NCBI RefSeq assembly: GCF_008728515.1
Contig: NC_044986.1
Location: 112,146,313 to 112,210,312, forward strand
Source: Papio anubis
Taxonomy: Eukaryota; Chordata; Mammalia; Primates; Cercopithecidae
Direction: 5' to 3'
DNA length: 64,000 bases
The notes beneath the pieces were generated by a model that worked only from the letters and a program-made list of their open reading frames with translations, did no database searches and was not told where the DNA came from. Both the position numbers and the translations under genes were made by a program. Shown here one piece after another: positions 1 through 11,599 of the stretch. Each line of letters begins with the position of its first letter. Position 1 is the stretch's first letter.

Positions 1-481
1 TCCTATTGAATTGCTCTGCTTGACTCTCGAGTTCTTGCATGATATGACTGCGAGCTGTTTAAGAGAGACAGTGTATCAGAGAGGTGAGGAGTACAGTTGT
101 GCCCAAACCACCTACTCTCTGGGCAGGCCCTATGTCATTACAGTTGCCACAGTCTGCCCAGCAGAGCTGAGGCCTTGAACTGTACAACTGCAGGGAGTTG
201 CGTCCGTAGTAATGGACAGAAGCCACCATGTGACCCTACTACATAGTCTTGTAGACCAACGATTCTCAAACTTCTTTTTGCTGCAACATTCTTTGTCCAA
301 TATAAGCACATGGAGAGGGTCTGAACCCCATCACCTTGCCCTCCAAGCTCACTGACAGGGAGGCTCTGGAAGGGTCCCAGCAGACTCCTGTGGATTTGCA
401 AATCTCTGCTTTAGGTAGAAACCAGATGAAAGAAAAGGTAAGCATCCTTTATACTAATAAGCAAACAACATTCCTGAAAAG

Positions 482-550
482 TTAGTTGGTGCAAAAGTAA
501 TTGCATTAAAAGTAATGGCAAAAACCACAATTACTTTGGCACCAACCTAA
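482..550. mobile_element. MADE1 (mariner-derived MITE), internally shortened
   Basis: The palindromic ends ttagttggtgcaaaagtaat and attactttggcaccaacctaa match MADE1, the 80-bp Hsmar1-related MITE. About 10 bp are missing from the centre. MADE1 palindromes are the known source of the mir-548 family, so this 69-bp copy could fold as a hairpin in an intronic transcript. Confidence 0.9.
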
Positions 551-599
551 TAGATTGAGCCTGAATTTTATACACCATATTTCAAACGCTTTGGGAAAT

Positions 600-850
600 T
601 ATATAGCTTAGTGATTAATCATCACATTAGCTAATTGAACACCTGTTTCTGTACCAGGCTCTGTTCTAAGTATTTAATATGTGCCGAGTCATCTTTTCAG
701 CCCTACAACTCTATGAGGTAGGTAACTGTTGTTATTCCCATTTTTCAGATGAGGAAATTGGGGCACAGAGAAGTTAAGTAACTTATTCAGAGTTGCACAG
801 CAAATGGGAGAGAGCTGATTCAAAACCAGGCCACCTGGCTGCGGAGGACC
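600..850 (-). repeat. MIR SINE
   Basis: It carries the reverse-complement MIR core (cagatgaggaaattggggca, cagagaagttaagtaactt) preceded by ctctatgaggtaggtaact. Confidence 0.8.
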
Positions 851-867
851 AGCAGGTTCCAGCACAC

Positions 868-1135
868 TGAGAGCACAGGCTCTAGGGCCAGTTGGGCTCA
901 CTTCAAAACCTGACTCTGATGCCTGGCAGCTTCGTGACCTTGGCCATTTGCACAACCTCCTTAACCTTCAGCTTCTTCATCTGTAAATGGAGGACACTGG
1001 CTGCCTCTGGTCTTCCTGTTCTAATTTTCTCTGTAAATTGAAACTAGTACCTGCCTCATAGACTTGTGATTAGGGTTAAATTCACTAGAACATCTGAAGT
1101 GCCCCCAAGACTGTCTGGCACAGTACGGGCATCTC
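868..1135 (+). repeat. MIR SINE
   Basis: MIR in forward sense: cttcgtgaccttggccattt, cttcatctgtaaatgga, cctcatagacttgtg and ctggcacagtacg. Confidence 0.75.
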
Positions 1136-1149
1136 TTAGGCTAGGATCA

Positions 1150-1312
1150 CAGGCCTCAGCCAGACCGCTTAGTAGCTATGGTAACCTAGGCAAGCCACTG
1201 GCCTTTGCTACCTTGTGTGTAAAATGGGAACATTAACTACCTTGGCTTTTGAGGAAAGCATTTAGGAGAGTATTAAGTGCTCCATAATTTATGGTGCTAT
1301 TATCCCTAATAA
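1150..1312 (+). repeat. MIR SINE, degraded
   Basis: Forward MIR remnants (tgtgtaaaatgggaacatta, gtattaagtgctccataatt) lie directly after another MIR of the same sense. Confidence 0.6.
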
Positions 1313-1319
1313 TTTGGTC

Positions 1320-2580
1320 TTCCATACGGTTTAGTGCAAGGCTTCATGGAGTATTCATAGACTTCAGTATCAGTTCACTTGACAAGTGATGGGTTGACAG
1401 TCCATCAAAAAATGTCTTAACTGCCCGACCTTCCAGATTTCCAACACGTCATGCCCCGATCTTTTCATGAACACTGGTGATTACTGCTCATCGCTCCAAC
1501 GCCATATATAACTCACATGTCAAGGTCATAGGATGACAGGCAGAATATATATGCACATGTATTCATACTGAGTTCAGATTACCATCTAAATGAGTGGACT
1601 AGGTTTTGTGCTCCAATGATGTCAAATCAGTCATTGTTCTTGGGGATAAAATAGAAAACATGATTTCAATGATTGCGTCCCAGTATCATATAAATGATCC
1701 CATCCTTAATGCTTCACATGAAAATGATACTGAAGCACAATTACATCCAAATGGATCCTATTGGCTTTGATCTGTGGGAAGGTATGTACCGAAGGCATAC
1801 TCTATCCCTTACCAACAAGACAGTGATTGGTCTTTCCAGTCCATTGCTCACAAACGAAATTGCCACAAGTTCATGTATTAACTGTTGCTTCCCAATAGGG
1901 GCTGTATCCTTCCTAGAGATTGCAATGTGTGATTTTGTAGTGCACGGTGGGACACATGTTTAGGGGCATTCAAGCATATTCTCGTCAACTATGCAAGGCT
2001 CAGAAGAGCACGCAACTAGCAGGGCCTGCTGGAATCCCAGTGATCTTTGGCCGTTCCCTGGAGAACCACTTTCTCCAGGAAATATCTAAGTGCCACTTCA
2101 AACTGATCAAGAATTTCTTTCTTTTAGGGAAAAGGATTTTAAAATATCACATGCAGTCCTTTTAGGGTAGCAATAGATCAGTAAATACAATGATTCTTAA
2201 ATTTTAAGTTGTTGATAGATATTAAGATATGTTACCACAATAAAGTGAGCCAGATGTTGGTATTATCAAAATTCTTTATCAGCCTTCCTTTACTTTGGCC
2301 CTTCTTCTTCTTAAAATAGTGTCAATCTTTTATAAATAACAAGAAATATCAATAGACCAACATATACGTATTTCATACAAAGGTGTTTTAAAACTGTAGT
2401 AATTCTCCAAAAGGATAATGACCTCAGTACTCCATTTCATTTAACCACAGATGAGTAACAGAGTTAGAGAAGTGTGGGTAAATCACTGACTTTGACTCAC
2501 CTTTTGGAGATTAATAACATATAAACTAATGACTGCTGTGATGTCTAAAGCCTTCAATGTTAAGTTTAGTGGGTCTGTCA
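1320..2580. other. Unclassified intron sequence
   Basis: I recognise no gene or repeat in these 1.26 kb. The short ORFs here have no protein-like features. Confidence 0.5.
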
Positions 2581-2581
2581 A

Positions 2582-2729
2582 CCACACACACTCACATATT
2601 CACGCACACACACGCACACACACTCACATACATATACTCATGTACACACATACACATGCACAAACATGCACACACTTGCGTACACACTCACACATTCATA
2701 TAACACACACACACACACACACACACTCT
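2582..2729. repeat. Interrupted CA-rich microsatellite
   Basis: About 148 bp of cacaca units are broken by ctca, cgca, cata and tgca variants and end in a pure (CA)12-type run. Reading frames across it give meaningless His-Thr repeats. Confidence 0.95.
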
Positions 2730-3007
2730 CCTACATTAAATACATAAATCTTACAAAGATTTCTAAACCCTTAGCCCTTAGTCAACTACAGTATTCTCAA
2801 CAAATTACATTCATGAGCAAGAAAAAAATGATAACCTTTCCACACAGTTTCACTTTAATTGATGGAATTAAATGCAGTTAATTTGAAGTAAGTTCTAGAG
2901 GCTCCTTGACTTGTGTCCTCTCTGCAGGGAGTGGTTACACGGGTCTTGGGATGCTCCAGCAGCCAGGCACCACCTCCTTGCACGATAATGTTCAAAAGCA
3001 GTAAAGG

Positions 3008-3296
3008 GGCTGGACGCAGTGGCTCATGCCTGTAATCCCAGCACTTTGGGAGGTTGAGACAGGTGGATCACCTGAGATCAGGAGTTGGAGACCATCCTGG
3101 CCAACATGGTGAAATCCTGTCTCTACTAAAGATACAAAAATTGGCCAGGCATGGTGGTGGCTGCCTCTAATTCCAGCCATTCGGGAATCTGAAGCAGGAG
3201 AGTTGCTTGAACCCGGGAGGCGGAGGTTGCAGTGAGCCAAGATCATGCCACTGAACTCCAGCCTGGGTGACAGAGCGAGACTCCATCTCCAAAACA
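3008..3296 (+). repeat. AluS
   Basis: Full-length Alu. The target duplication aaaagcagtaaagg (2994-3007) recurs as aaaagcagaaaagg (3296-3309) with one mismatch. Confidence 0.95.
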
Positions 3297-3485
3297 AAAG
3301 CAGAAAAGGGAGTTTCTCCCCATCATGACTCTTTTTATCATAGAGGAAATTGCTCCCCAGATGCCCCTCCCCGCTCCTCGATTCCGGACTCCACCCCAGA
3401 CTACAGCTGGTCCATATTATTCCCATGTCTGAAGCAGTCACTCACACTCACATGGGGAGCAGAATCAAGGTGACTGATTGAAATC

Positions 3486-3690
3486 AGTGGTTCTCAAAGT
3501 GTGGTCCTAGACAAACAGCCTCAGCATCACTTGGGATGTGGAAATGCAAGTTCCCAGTCGGCACTCCCAATACACAGAGTCGGAGTCTGGGAGTGGGTCC
3601 CCGCGATGGAGCCAGAATCCGATGCAGCGCAGGCTGTCTGGAGCCTGCATACTTGGTACTGCACGGTGGGTTAAGGCTGTAATAATTGAA
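3486..3690 (+). repeat. MER5A-like hAT-Charlie fragment
   Basis: Starts cagtggttctcaaagtgtgg and continues with cagcatcacttgggatg and gaaatgcaag, typical of MER5. The 3' part is diverged. A second hAT-like start (gcagcggttcccagactttt) lies at 3762. Confidence 0.6.
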
Positions 3691-3945
3691 CAGAGAGGAG
3701 AATGCAGATTGTACACCTTTCTGGAGCTTACCTCGGAGGCTCCCAGGTAGAGGTAGCGTGATGCAGCGGTTCCCAGACTTTTTGATTTCAGGGACCAGAA
3801 AATGTACAGATAAAAGGCAGGTGGGGTTGCCATCATTGTTTGTATTTGCCAAGTCAGTATATGAAAAAATATTATCATCTACTTTAGCCTTCGTTTACAT
3901 AAGAAAAACCACACCAAAAAGGATATGAAATCAGGATAAAGGGCT

Positions 3946-4045
3946 GTCTTTTATTTTTATTTTTATTTTCATTTTCAGAGACAGGGTTTCGCTCCGTCAC
4001 CCAGGCTAGAGTGCAGTGGCACAATCACAGCTCCCTGCAGCCTTG
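3946..4045 (-). repeat. Truncated AluJ/FLAM
   Basis: A T-rich run is followed by gagacagggtttcgctccgt and ends abruptly at ctgcagccttgaataagg, so only about 100 bp remain. Confidence 0.8.
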
Positions 4046-4224
4046 AATAAGGACAGTCTTTTAAATAAGACACATTTAGCTTTATTGAAAGTTTACGTAA
4101 CATTTATCCTATTTTTCTCATTTCGCCACCGACCAACGGAAAATGTGCCAGCTCTTAAAAGTCACCAATGCAGGAAAAGCTCACACTTTGGGCAAAGTCA
4201 GATACGGTTTGAATTGTGTTTGTC

Positions 4225-4350
4225 TCTTCTCTTGTAGATGGTCTGTAGCCTTGGGAAATGTCTTTACCTTTATGAACCTCAGCTTTCTTGTTACTAAAAT
4301 GGGAATTATAATAACTACCTTGCAGGATTTTGGTGAGATTTAGAGATAAG
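4225..4350 (+). repeat. MIR SINE
   Basis: Contains cagctttcttgttactaaaa, tgggaattataataactacc and ttgcaggattttggtgag, a forward MIR core. Confidence 0.65.
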
Positions 4351-4889
4351 GAAACCAAGCACCTGATCTCTGGAAGATGGGTGTCCAATCAGTGGTGGCT
4401 GGGACCATCGGAAGACTAGCTCAGTGTCATTGACTGGGCTCATGAACGAATGAATGGCTAGCAGAGACAAAAGTTCATGATCTGTTTCCTCATTTATTTG
4501 AGACGAAAGGGACAGCTGGACTATTTTTAAGTAAACACAAGTGTATGGACTAGATGACACCCAGAAGACAGGAAGGAGATCCATAGAAATGGATCACAAG
4601 GTTACCAAATTGTTCTTGGGATAATTGTTTGGATTCCTAAAGTTCAACCAAGCTTGGGGGTTTGTTGACCCCAAACACCTCTGCCTTGAAGTGTTTGGAA
4701 TCATTCAAAAATGACTCCAGCTGCATAATAGCCTCTCTGGGACTGACAAAGCCCTTTTGTGAGAGGAACAAGGTATTGCAGTGTTACGTGCTGAGTGGGT
4801 GGGCAAGAGGAAGGATAGTTGTAATATTGCAATGCAATTCTGACCCAAACCACCTGGAGTTAATGCAGACTTCACAGATTTAAGAGCAC

Positions 4890-5578
4890 AGTCCCCAACA
4901 AGGTAGCTCTCACTGTATATGCCAGCTACGAGGTTGGGGGTCCCCAGACTACCTTTACTTTGACCAACCAGCTGCAAATGTGAGGGTTCCTGTGACCTCC
5001 TGCAGCTCAATAATTTATTAGAATGACTCACCAGAACTCAGGAAAGTGCCATACTCATGATAAAGGTTTTATTTTAAAGGAGGCTAGCCAGGACCCACCA
5101 AATGAGGAGACATATTGGATAAGGCCTGGGAGGGTCCCACATGCAGAGCATCTGTGCTGTCTCTTCATGGAGTTACAGTCCAACACTCTCCTGGCACATT
5201 GATTCTTTTCACCAATGAAAAGACTCCACTGAACCTCAGGATCCTGAGTTTTTATTGGGGTTTCATTATGTAGGCTTGATTGACTGAATCCTTGGCCATG
5301 TGATTGGACCCAATCTTCAGTCTCCTTCTCCTCCCTAGAGGTTAAGAGGTCAAGCTGGTCACACATGGCTCAAAGCCCAGTGTACAATCACATGTTTGGT
5401 CTTTCTGCTGATCAGTCCCCATTCCAAGTCATTCTCATTAGCGTAAACTCAGGGGTGATCCAAAGGGCTCGTGAATAACACAGATAATCCTTTTATTCAG
5501 GAAATTCCAAGGATTTCCTGTCTCCCTCCCCGAAATCAGGGACAAAAGCCAATCAAATTATTTATTTTACAATAGTAG
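4890..5578 (-). mobile_element. Solo LTR, ERV-L/MLT2-like
   Basis: Contains caataatttattagaatgac, ccagaactcaggaaagtg, tttttattggggtttcat, ggccatgtgattggacc and gaaattccaaggatttcc in the order seen in reversed class III LTRs of the MLT2 type. No internal retroviral region adjoins it, so it is a solo LTR. The family name is from memory; the left edge is uncertain. Confidence 0.5.
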
Positions 5579-5704
5579 CTAATGATGCAGGCATCCAGAG
5601 TCTTAAACCTTGGCCTGAGATTGTTGAAACAAGATGAAAGTCAATGTATGAAGTCTCTACTGCTCCCAAGCATGAACTGTAACATTAGACCACTTTTTAA
5701 TTTC

Positions 5705-6004
5705 ATCTCTTTACTTACTTATTTAGATGGGGGTCTCACTCTGTCACCCAGGCTAGAATGCAATGGCATGATCACAGCTCACTGCAGGCTCAACCTCCTG
5801 GGCTCCAGCCATCCTCCCACCTCAGCCTCCCTAGTAGCTTGGACTGCAGACATGCACCACCATGCCTGGCTATCTTTTTGTTTTCTGTAGAGACGAGGTC
5901 TCACTGTGTTGCTCAGGCTCGTCTTGAACTCTTGGCTCAAGTGATCCTCCCACCCTGGCCTCCCAAAGTGCTGGGATTATAGGCATGAGCCACTGTACCT
6001 GGCC
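5705..6004 (-). repeat. AluJ
   Basis: Old Alu with a T-rich tail (acttacttatttagatgggg). It is flanked by ttagaccacttttt (5686) and ctagaccacctttt (6005). Confidence 0.9.
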
Positions 6005-6013
6005 CTAGACCAC

Positions 6014-6304
6014 CTTTTTTTTTGAGACAGAGTCTGACTCTTTTTGCCCAGGCTGGATTGCAGTGGTGTAATCTGAGCTCACTGCAACCTCCGCCTCCTG
6101 GGTTCAAGTGATTCCCATGCCTCAGTCTCCCTAGTAGCTGGGATTACAGGCATGTGCCACCACACCAGCTAATTTTCATATTTTTAGTAGAGATGGGTTT
6201 TACCATGTTGGTCAGGCTGGTTTTGAACTCCTGACTTCAAGTGATCCGCCCACCTCAGCCTCCCAAAGTGCTGGGATTGCAGACGTGAGCCACCACACAT
6301 GGTC
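6014..6304 (-). repeat. AluS
   Basis: Nearly full-length. It is flanked by ctagaccac (6005-6013) and cttagaccac (6305-6314), so it used a site already duplicated by the upstream AluJ. Confidence 0.92.
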
Positions 6305-6330
6305 CTTAGACCACTTTTTAACTGTCATCA

Positions 6331-6593
6331 TTTTTTTTTTAATAAGTGCTGTGGCGCCATCTCGGCTCACTGCAAGCTCTGCCTCCCGGGTTCACACCAT
6401 TCTCCTGCCTCAGCCTCCCGAGTAGCTGGGACTACAGGCACCCGCCACCATGCCTGGCTAATTTTTTGTATTTTTGGTAGAGACGGGGTTTCACCGTGTT
6501 AGCCAGGATGGTCTCGATCTCCTGACCTCGTGATCCGCCCTCCTCGGCCTCCCAAAGTGCTGGGATTACAGGCGTGAGCCACCGCGCCAGGCC
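6331..6593 (-). repeat. AluY, internally deleted
   Basis: AluY-like body (gttagccaggatggtctcga). About 35 bp next to the tail are replaced by aataagtgct. The target duplication is aactgtcatcat (6320) and aactatcaccat (6594). Confidence 0.9.
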
Positions 6594-6596
6594 AAC

Positions 6597-7000
6597 TATC
6601 ACCATATTAGGCAGCTCCTGCTGCCAGAACAAAATCTCATAGCCTGGGTGGCTTAAACACCAACATTTATTCCTCACAGTTCTTGAGGCTAGAGGTCCAG
6701 GATCAGAGTCTCAGCAGGTTTGGTGTCTCCTGAGACCTCTCTCCTTGGCTTGCGGACATCCGCCTTCTCCCTGTGTCCTCACTTGACCTTTCCTCTGTGC
6801 TGAAGTATCCCTGGTTCTCTTCCTCTTCCCAGAAGGACCCAGTCCTATAAGGACCCAGCCCCACCCGTATGACCTCAGGTAACCTGAATATCCTCCCAAA
6901 GGCCCTGTCTCCAAATGCAGCACATTCTGAGGTGTGCTGGGGGTTAGGACTTTAGGAATGAATTTTAGGAAGGCACCTAGTTCAGTCCCTAACAGTGACC
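6597..7000 (-). mobile_element. MLT1-type MaLR LTR
   Basis: Reversed MLT1 features in order: gcctgggtggcttaaac, acagttcttgaggctagagg, ctccctgtgtcctcac, tataaggaccc and gggggttaggacttta. Confidence 0.75.
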
Positions 7001-7777
7001 TTGAACAAATGACCTCTTTAAGCAATTGTGAGGTATTAAGGCAGCAATGTGTGCAAAGCCACCCACCACAGAGCATCCTGAGACAGCCATGGGCCTCACT
7101 GCATCATTTTTATAGGGACACCCTGTGCTGCCTGGGATGAGCCTCTGCTTTCTGCACCTGGTAAGTCCGTGCTTCACAGGAATGGTCTGCTCTGCTCTTT
7201 CTCTGAAGACAGCAGGCTCAGCGTTTCTCCAGGGGAAGTCAGGCCTCCGGCTGGGGCGGCACATGCCAGCTCAGACCTGAGTCATCACTCTGATGTTACG
7301 AGTCCACTCCTCCCAATCTCAAGTGCTGTGGGACATGGCTAGTGGCTCAAGGCCCCCTTCCTTTCCTGAACCAGGAGCCTGTCTGCCGTGAGCTATGATG
7401 TGGGCCTGGTTTGCTGAGCCTGGAGCCAGCGTCTTTCACATGACCATGTGGCAATCTGGAAAAGGCCATGTGTCTTAAGCTGTCAGTGTTGTACAAGCTT
7501 AAAGGAGAAAGAAAACAGGAGGACGCCAATGGTACCCAAAGCCAACTTAACTGGAGTCTCAGTGAGAACCTTAGGACTTTACAACTACATCTACAGATGC
7601 CCTCTGTATTAGTCTGGTGCACATTTTATGGCAGGAATCCCATTGGCAGAGATGACCACAGAGGAGGGTCACTCAGAAAGCATTTTCTCAAAAACTATAA
7701 TTTCCTTAGTCTCCTGTTCAGGTGGATGATTAAATAAATGGTGATTTTCCCAAAATGCCTTTAGAAATGGTGAGTCT
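7000..7777. other. Unclassified intron sequence
   Basis: About 780 bp in which I see no recognisable gene or repeat. Confidence 0.5.
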
Positions 7778-8082
7778 GGCTGGATGCGGTGGCTCACACC
7801 TGTAATTCTAGAACTTTGGGAGGCCAAGGTGGGAGGATTGCTGAAGGCCAAGAATTCAAGAGCAGGCTGGGCAGCACAGCGAGACCCCATCTCTAAAAAA
7901 CGCACAAATAAAAATTTTAATTAGCTAGGTGTGGTGGTGTGTACCTGTAGTCCCAGCTGCTAAGAAGACTGAGGTGGGAGGATCACTTGAGCTCAAGAGT
8001 TCAAGGCTGTAGTAAACCAAGATCCACCACTGTACTCCAGCCTGATTGACGGAGCAAGACCCTATCTCTAAAAAAAAAAAAA
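7778..8082 (+). repeat. AluJ
   Basis: Diverged full-length Alu with an 11-12 A tail, flanked by short gaaatg direct repeats. Confidence 0.93.
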
Positions 8083-8270
8083 GGAAATGATTTTTCTAGC
8101 CAAGCCCTAAAGTTACATTAATCATTGCATTTATCTTACTCATAATTGGATGGTTTTTGTTCAATGTCCTGGTTAAGGTCAGTAGTTTAGACTGTATAAT
8201 AAAGAAAACAGGCAATGTCCACATCTCCCAGTCTAAGGGCCATGTTGTAAGGTATGTAGCAAACAAAACA

Positions 8271-8565
8271 GGGGCAGGCACGGTGGGTCACGCCTGTAAT
8301 CTCAGCACGTTGGGAGGTTGAGGCGGGCATATCACTTGAGGTTAGAAGTCTGAGGCTAGCCTGGCCAACATGGTGAAACCCCATCTCTACTGCAAATACA
8401 AAAATTAGCTGGATATGGTGGCACATGCCTGTAATCCCAGCTACTTGGGAGGCTGAGGCACCAGAATTGCTTGAACCCATGAGGCAGAGGTTGCAGCAAG
8501 GCAAAATTGTGCCACTGCATTCCGGCCTGGACAACAGAGCGAGACTCAGTCTCAAAAAAAAAAAA
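8271..8565 (+). repeat. AluS
   Basis: Full-length Alu ending ctcagtctcaaaaaaaa. Confidence 0.93.
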
Positions 8566-8663
8566 CAAAGGGAAAGAAAACAGCACAGAGAGGAAGCAAT
8601 GCAGCTGAGAAGCAGAGCAGCAAGAGATGAGTTTACAAAAGGAGATCGGAAATGGCACCTTGT

Positions 8664-8958
8664 GGCTGGGCGTGGTAGTTCATGCCTGTAATCCCAACAC
8701 TTTGGGAGGGCGAGGCAGGTGGAACATTTGAGCCCATGAGTTTGAGACCAGCCTGGGCAACACAGGGAGATCCCTGTTTCAAAAAAAAAAAAATTAGCTC
8801 TACATGGTGGTGCATGTATGTAGTCTCAGCTACTGGGAAGCCTGAGGCAGGATTGCTTGAGCCCAGGAGGTAGAGGCTTCAGTGAGCTACGATCACGCCA
8901 CTGCACTCCAGCCTGGGCAACAGAGCAAGATCCTATCTCTAAATAACTTTAAATAAAT
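8664..8958 (+). repeat. AluJ
   Basis: ggctgggcgtggtagttcat start, mid A-run, and an AT-rich decayed tail (taaataactttaaataaata). Confidence 0.93.
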
Positions 8959-10390
8959 AGATAGCCCATTGTAATTCAGCAGTCTTTCCTGTGATGTGCT
9001 AAATAGGGAGATGATTAGAAAAGAAAAGGTGTGCCCTGTTTTTCATGGAAAGGCAGGTTCTAGAGGAGCTAAGTCTGCTTTCTTCCTCCGTCCCCTTAAG
9101 AGGTCTTCACAGGGCAGGTCACCATAGACGCCACCAGATTCCTGATTGCTGTCATGTCGTCAGAACAAGAAGCAGGAAGAAGAGAGTGAGAAAATGAAGG
9201 GAAGATAGAACATATCCAACCTACCAGTTCCAAACACACAGACGTGTGTGTTAAGGGTGCAACTTGCAGAAGAGGAGTGGGATTGGGATTGGATGGAGGA
9301 AAGCTGGGCATCTTCTTGTCGAATGCAAGGTTGCGCTGTCAGTCAACGTACCTGTGAACATATTGGTGCCTACAAAGAGATGAGATGGACCTTGAGTAAT
9401 GACATTGCCTGAGTGGATAAGAAATTAGAAGCTGCCTCATCTGGCCGACTGTTAGAAAAAGTATAGTGGCTGCAAATGTGACCCTGTGATCTTTTGTAAC
9501 TGCTGTAGGCTCCCCCACTGCCAGCTTTCTGATCTGCGGAAAGCTCTAAACAGTTTCATTAAACAAGGTCAGGAATCTTGGCTGGAATTCTTGGCTTCTC
9601 AGGGCTTGTCATGGGAGAGGCCAGCACTCAAGGCCCAATCAGGACTCCAGAATCCAAGTGCCAGGACCCCTGAACCTTGCTGGGCTCAGCCCAATATGCT
9701 TTGGGAGAAGTTTCTTTCCAGCTCACTGACCATATTAAGGGAGGGAGAAAGGCAGCAGTTAGGGTGGTTTAAACTGGTATTTGTGATTTTGGGTGGTTCT
9801 CTCAAAGAGCAACCCCCTTGAGGAAAGCATTTCTTGAGCCAATATTTCCAAAAATGTGCTGGAGAGGGGTCTGTGTCAAGTAAGTTTGGGAAATGCCTTG
9901 CAATGTGTTCCCATGTGAGATGTGGGCACATTTGCTTAAGAACCACTGAGGAACCCCGGAGTGAAGACCCCTGGTTAGTCCGTCTTTCCAGGCCCCCCTT
10001 GACATGAAAAACCCTCCCTCCTAGACCCTAAACTTATTTTGGGGTTTGTGACTTCTTCAGTTTTGGTGGAACCAGGGCCCGATGCAACTAACGCTCTGGA
10101 AAGTGCCATAACGGACTCTGCCAAGACCATGTGAGACCTTTTCTACCTCTACTAGGGGTAACAGGTGGCTCCAAACAAGCCACTTTACGTTTCCGTTTCA
10201 CTGTTACCTCCCCCGTGCCCCCCCAAAAATTGTCAATTTCTGTACCACCTCTTTTTCCTTCCCAGGAAAGCTACCAAGATCAAGGAAATGACAGAAAAAT
10301 GCTTTGGGCTATGATGTGACCAAAATGTCAGAGGAGTGCTGTAAGAGTTTCTTCCAAGACAGACTGATGCCCATTCCCTAAAGAATAACC
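8959..10390. other. Unclassified intron sequence
   Basis: Mostly unique. A stretch near 9880-9955 (tttgggaaatgcc, cttaagaaccactgag) may be the end of an old hAT element. No gene was seen. Confidence 0.5.
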
Positions 10391-10399
10391 AAAATCTTG

Positions 10400-10698
10400 G
10401 CCCAGTACATTGGCTCACACCTGTAATCCCAGCACTTTGGGAAGCCGAGGCAGGCGGATCACCTGAGGTCAGGAGTTCAAGACCAGCCTGGCCAACATGG
10501 CAAAACCCTGTCTTTACTACAAATACAGAAATTAGCCAGGTGTGGTGGCTCACATATGTAGTCCCAGCTTCTCAGGAGGCTGAAGCAGGAGAATCCCTTG
10601 AACCCGGGAGGCAGAGGCTGCAGTGAGCTGAGATCGTGCCACTGCACTCCCGCCTGGGCAACAGAGTGAGACTCCATCTCAAAAACAAAAACGAAAAC
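10400..10698 (+). repeat. AluS
   Basis: Full-length Alu with exact 9-bp target repeats aaaatcttg at 10391 and 10699. Confidence 0.94.
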
Positions 10699-10791
10699 AA
10701 AATCTTGAATTATCTACTGAGCTGTGTAGTGCCCAGCTCATAGTAGGCACTCTCTAAATACATAGTGAATTAATGAATAAAAATAATAATA

Positions 10792-11304
10792 CAGTGGTCC
10801 CTGACTTTTTTGGCACCAGGGACCGGTTTCATGGAAGACAATTTTTCCAGACCAGTGGAAGGGGGAGAGGGGATGTTTTTGGGATGATTCAAGCACATTG
10901 CATTTCTTGTGCACTTTACTTCTATTATTACATTGTAGTATCTGATGAAATAATTCTACAACTCACTGTAATGTCATATCAGTGGGAGCCCTGAGCTTAT
11001 TTTCTTGCAACTAGACTGTCTCATCTGGGGGTGATGGGAGACAGTGACAGATCATCAGGCATTAGACGCCTGAGGGAGCACACAACCCTAGATCCCTCGC
11101 GTGCACAGTTCACAATAGGGTTCACGCTCCTATGACTATCTAATGCCACCACTGATCTGAAGGGAGGTGGAACTCAGGCGATAATAAGAGATGGGGAGCG
11201 GCTGTAAATACAGATTAAGCTTCACTCACTCTCCTGTCACTCACCTCCTGCCGTGGGACCCGGTTCCTGTACTGGTCTGTGGCCCTGGGGGTTGCAGATT
11301 CCAG
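10792..11304. mobile_element. MER1A-like hAT-Charlie transposon
   Basis: The ends cagtggtccctgac and gggggttgcagattccag enclose 513 bp with typical MER1 internal motifs (ggcaccagggaccggtttc, gcacagttcacaataggg). It is flanked by a perfect 8-bp duplication, taataata (10784-10791 and 11305-11312), the hAT hallmark. Confidence 0.85.
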
Positions 11305-11364
11305 TAATAATACATAAGGACTATAGAACTATATGTAAAAGTATATAACCACATATAAAATGAT

Positions 11365-11590
11365 GACTGTTTACATGCCAGGCATACTACCATTACCCTT
11401 GTAGGTTTTCACTAATTCTTGAGGACAACTGTAGGATAAACTGTTGTTATCTCCCTGCTACTGTTGAGGAAACTGAGGCACAAAGAGTTAAGTAGGTTGC
11501 TGAGGTTCACACAGCTCCACGAGTGAAGTAACTGGGCTCAAAGCCAAGTTCGGCAGCTATCAAAGCCCTCCTCTTAACCATTACACTTGC
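11365..11590 (-). repeat. MIR SINE
   Basis: Reversed MIR core gaggaaactgaggcacaaag, agttaagtaggttgc and cacacagctcc. Confidence 0.8.
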
Positions 11591-11599
11591 CGCTGTGCT

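Noticed and set aside
2529..2747. His-Thr-rich ORF
   Set aside because: It is a CA-microsatellite translation.
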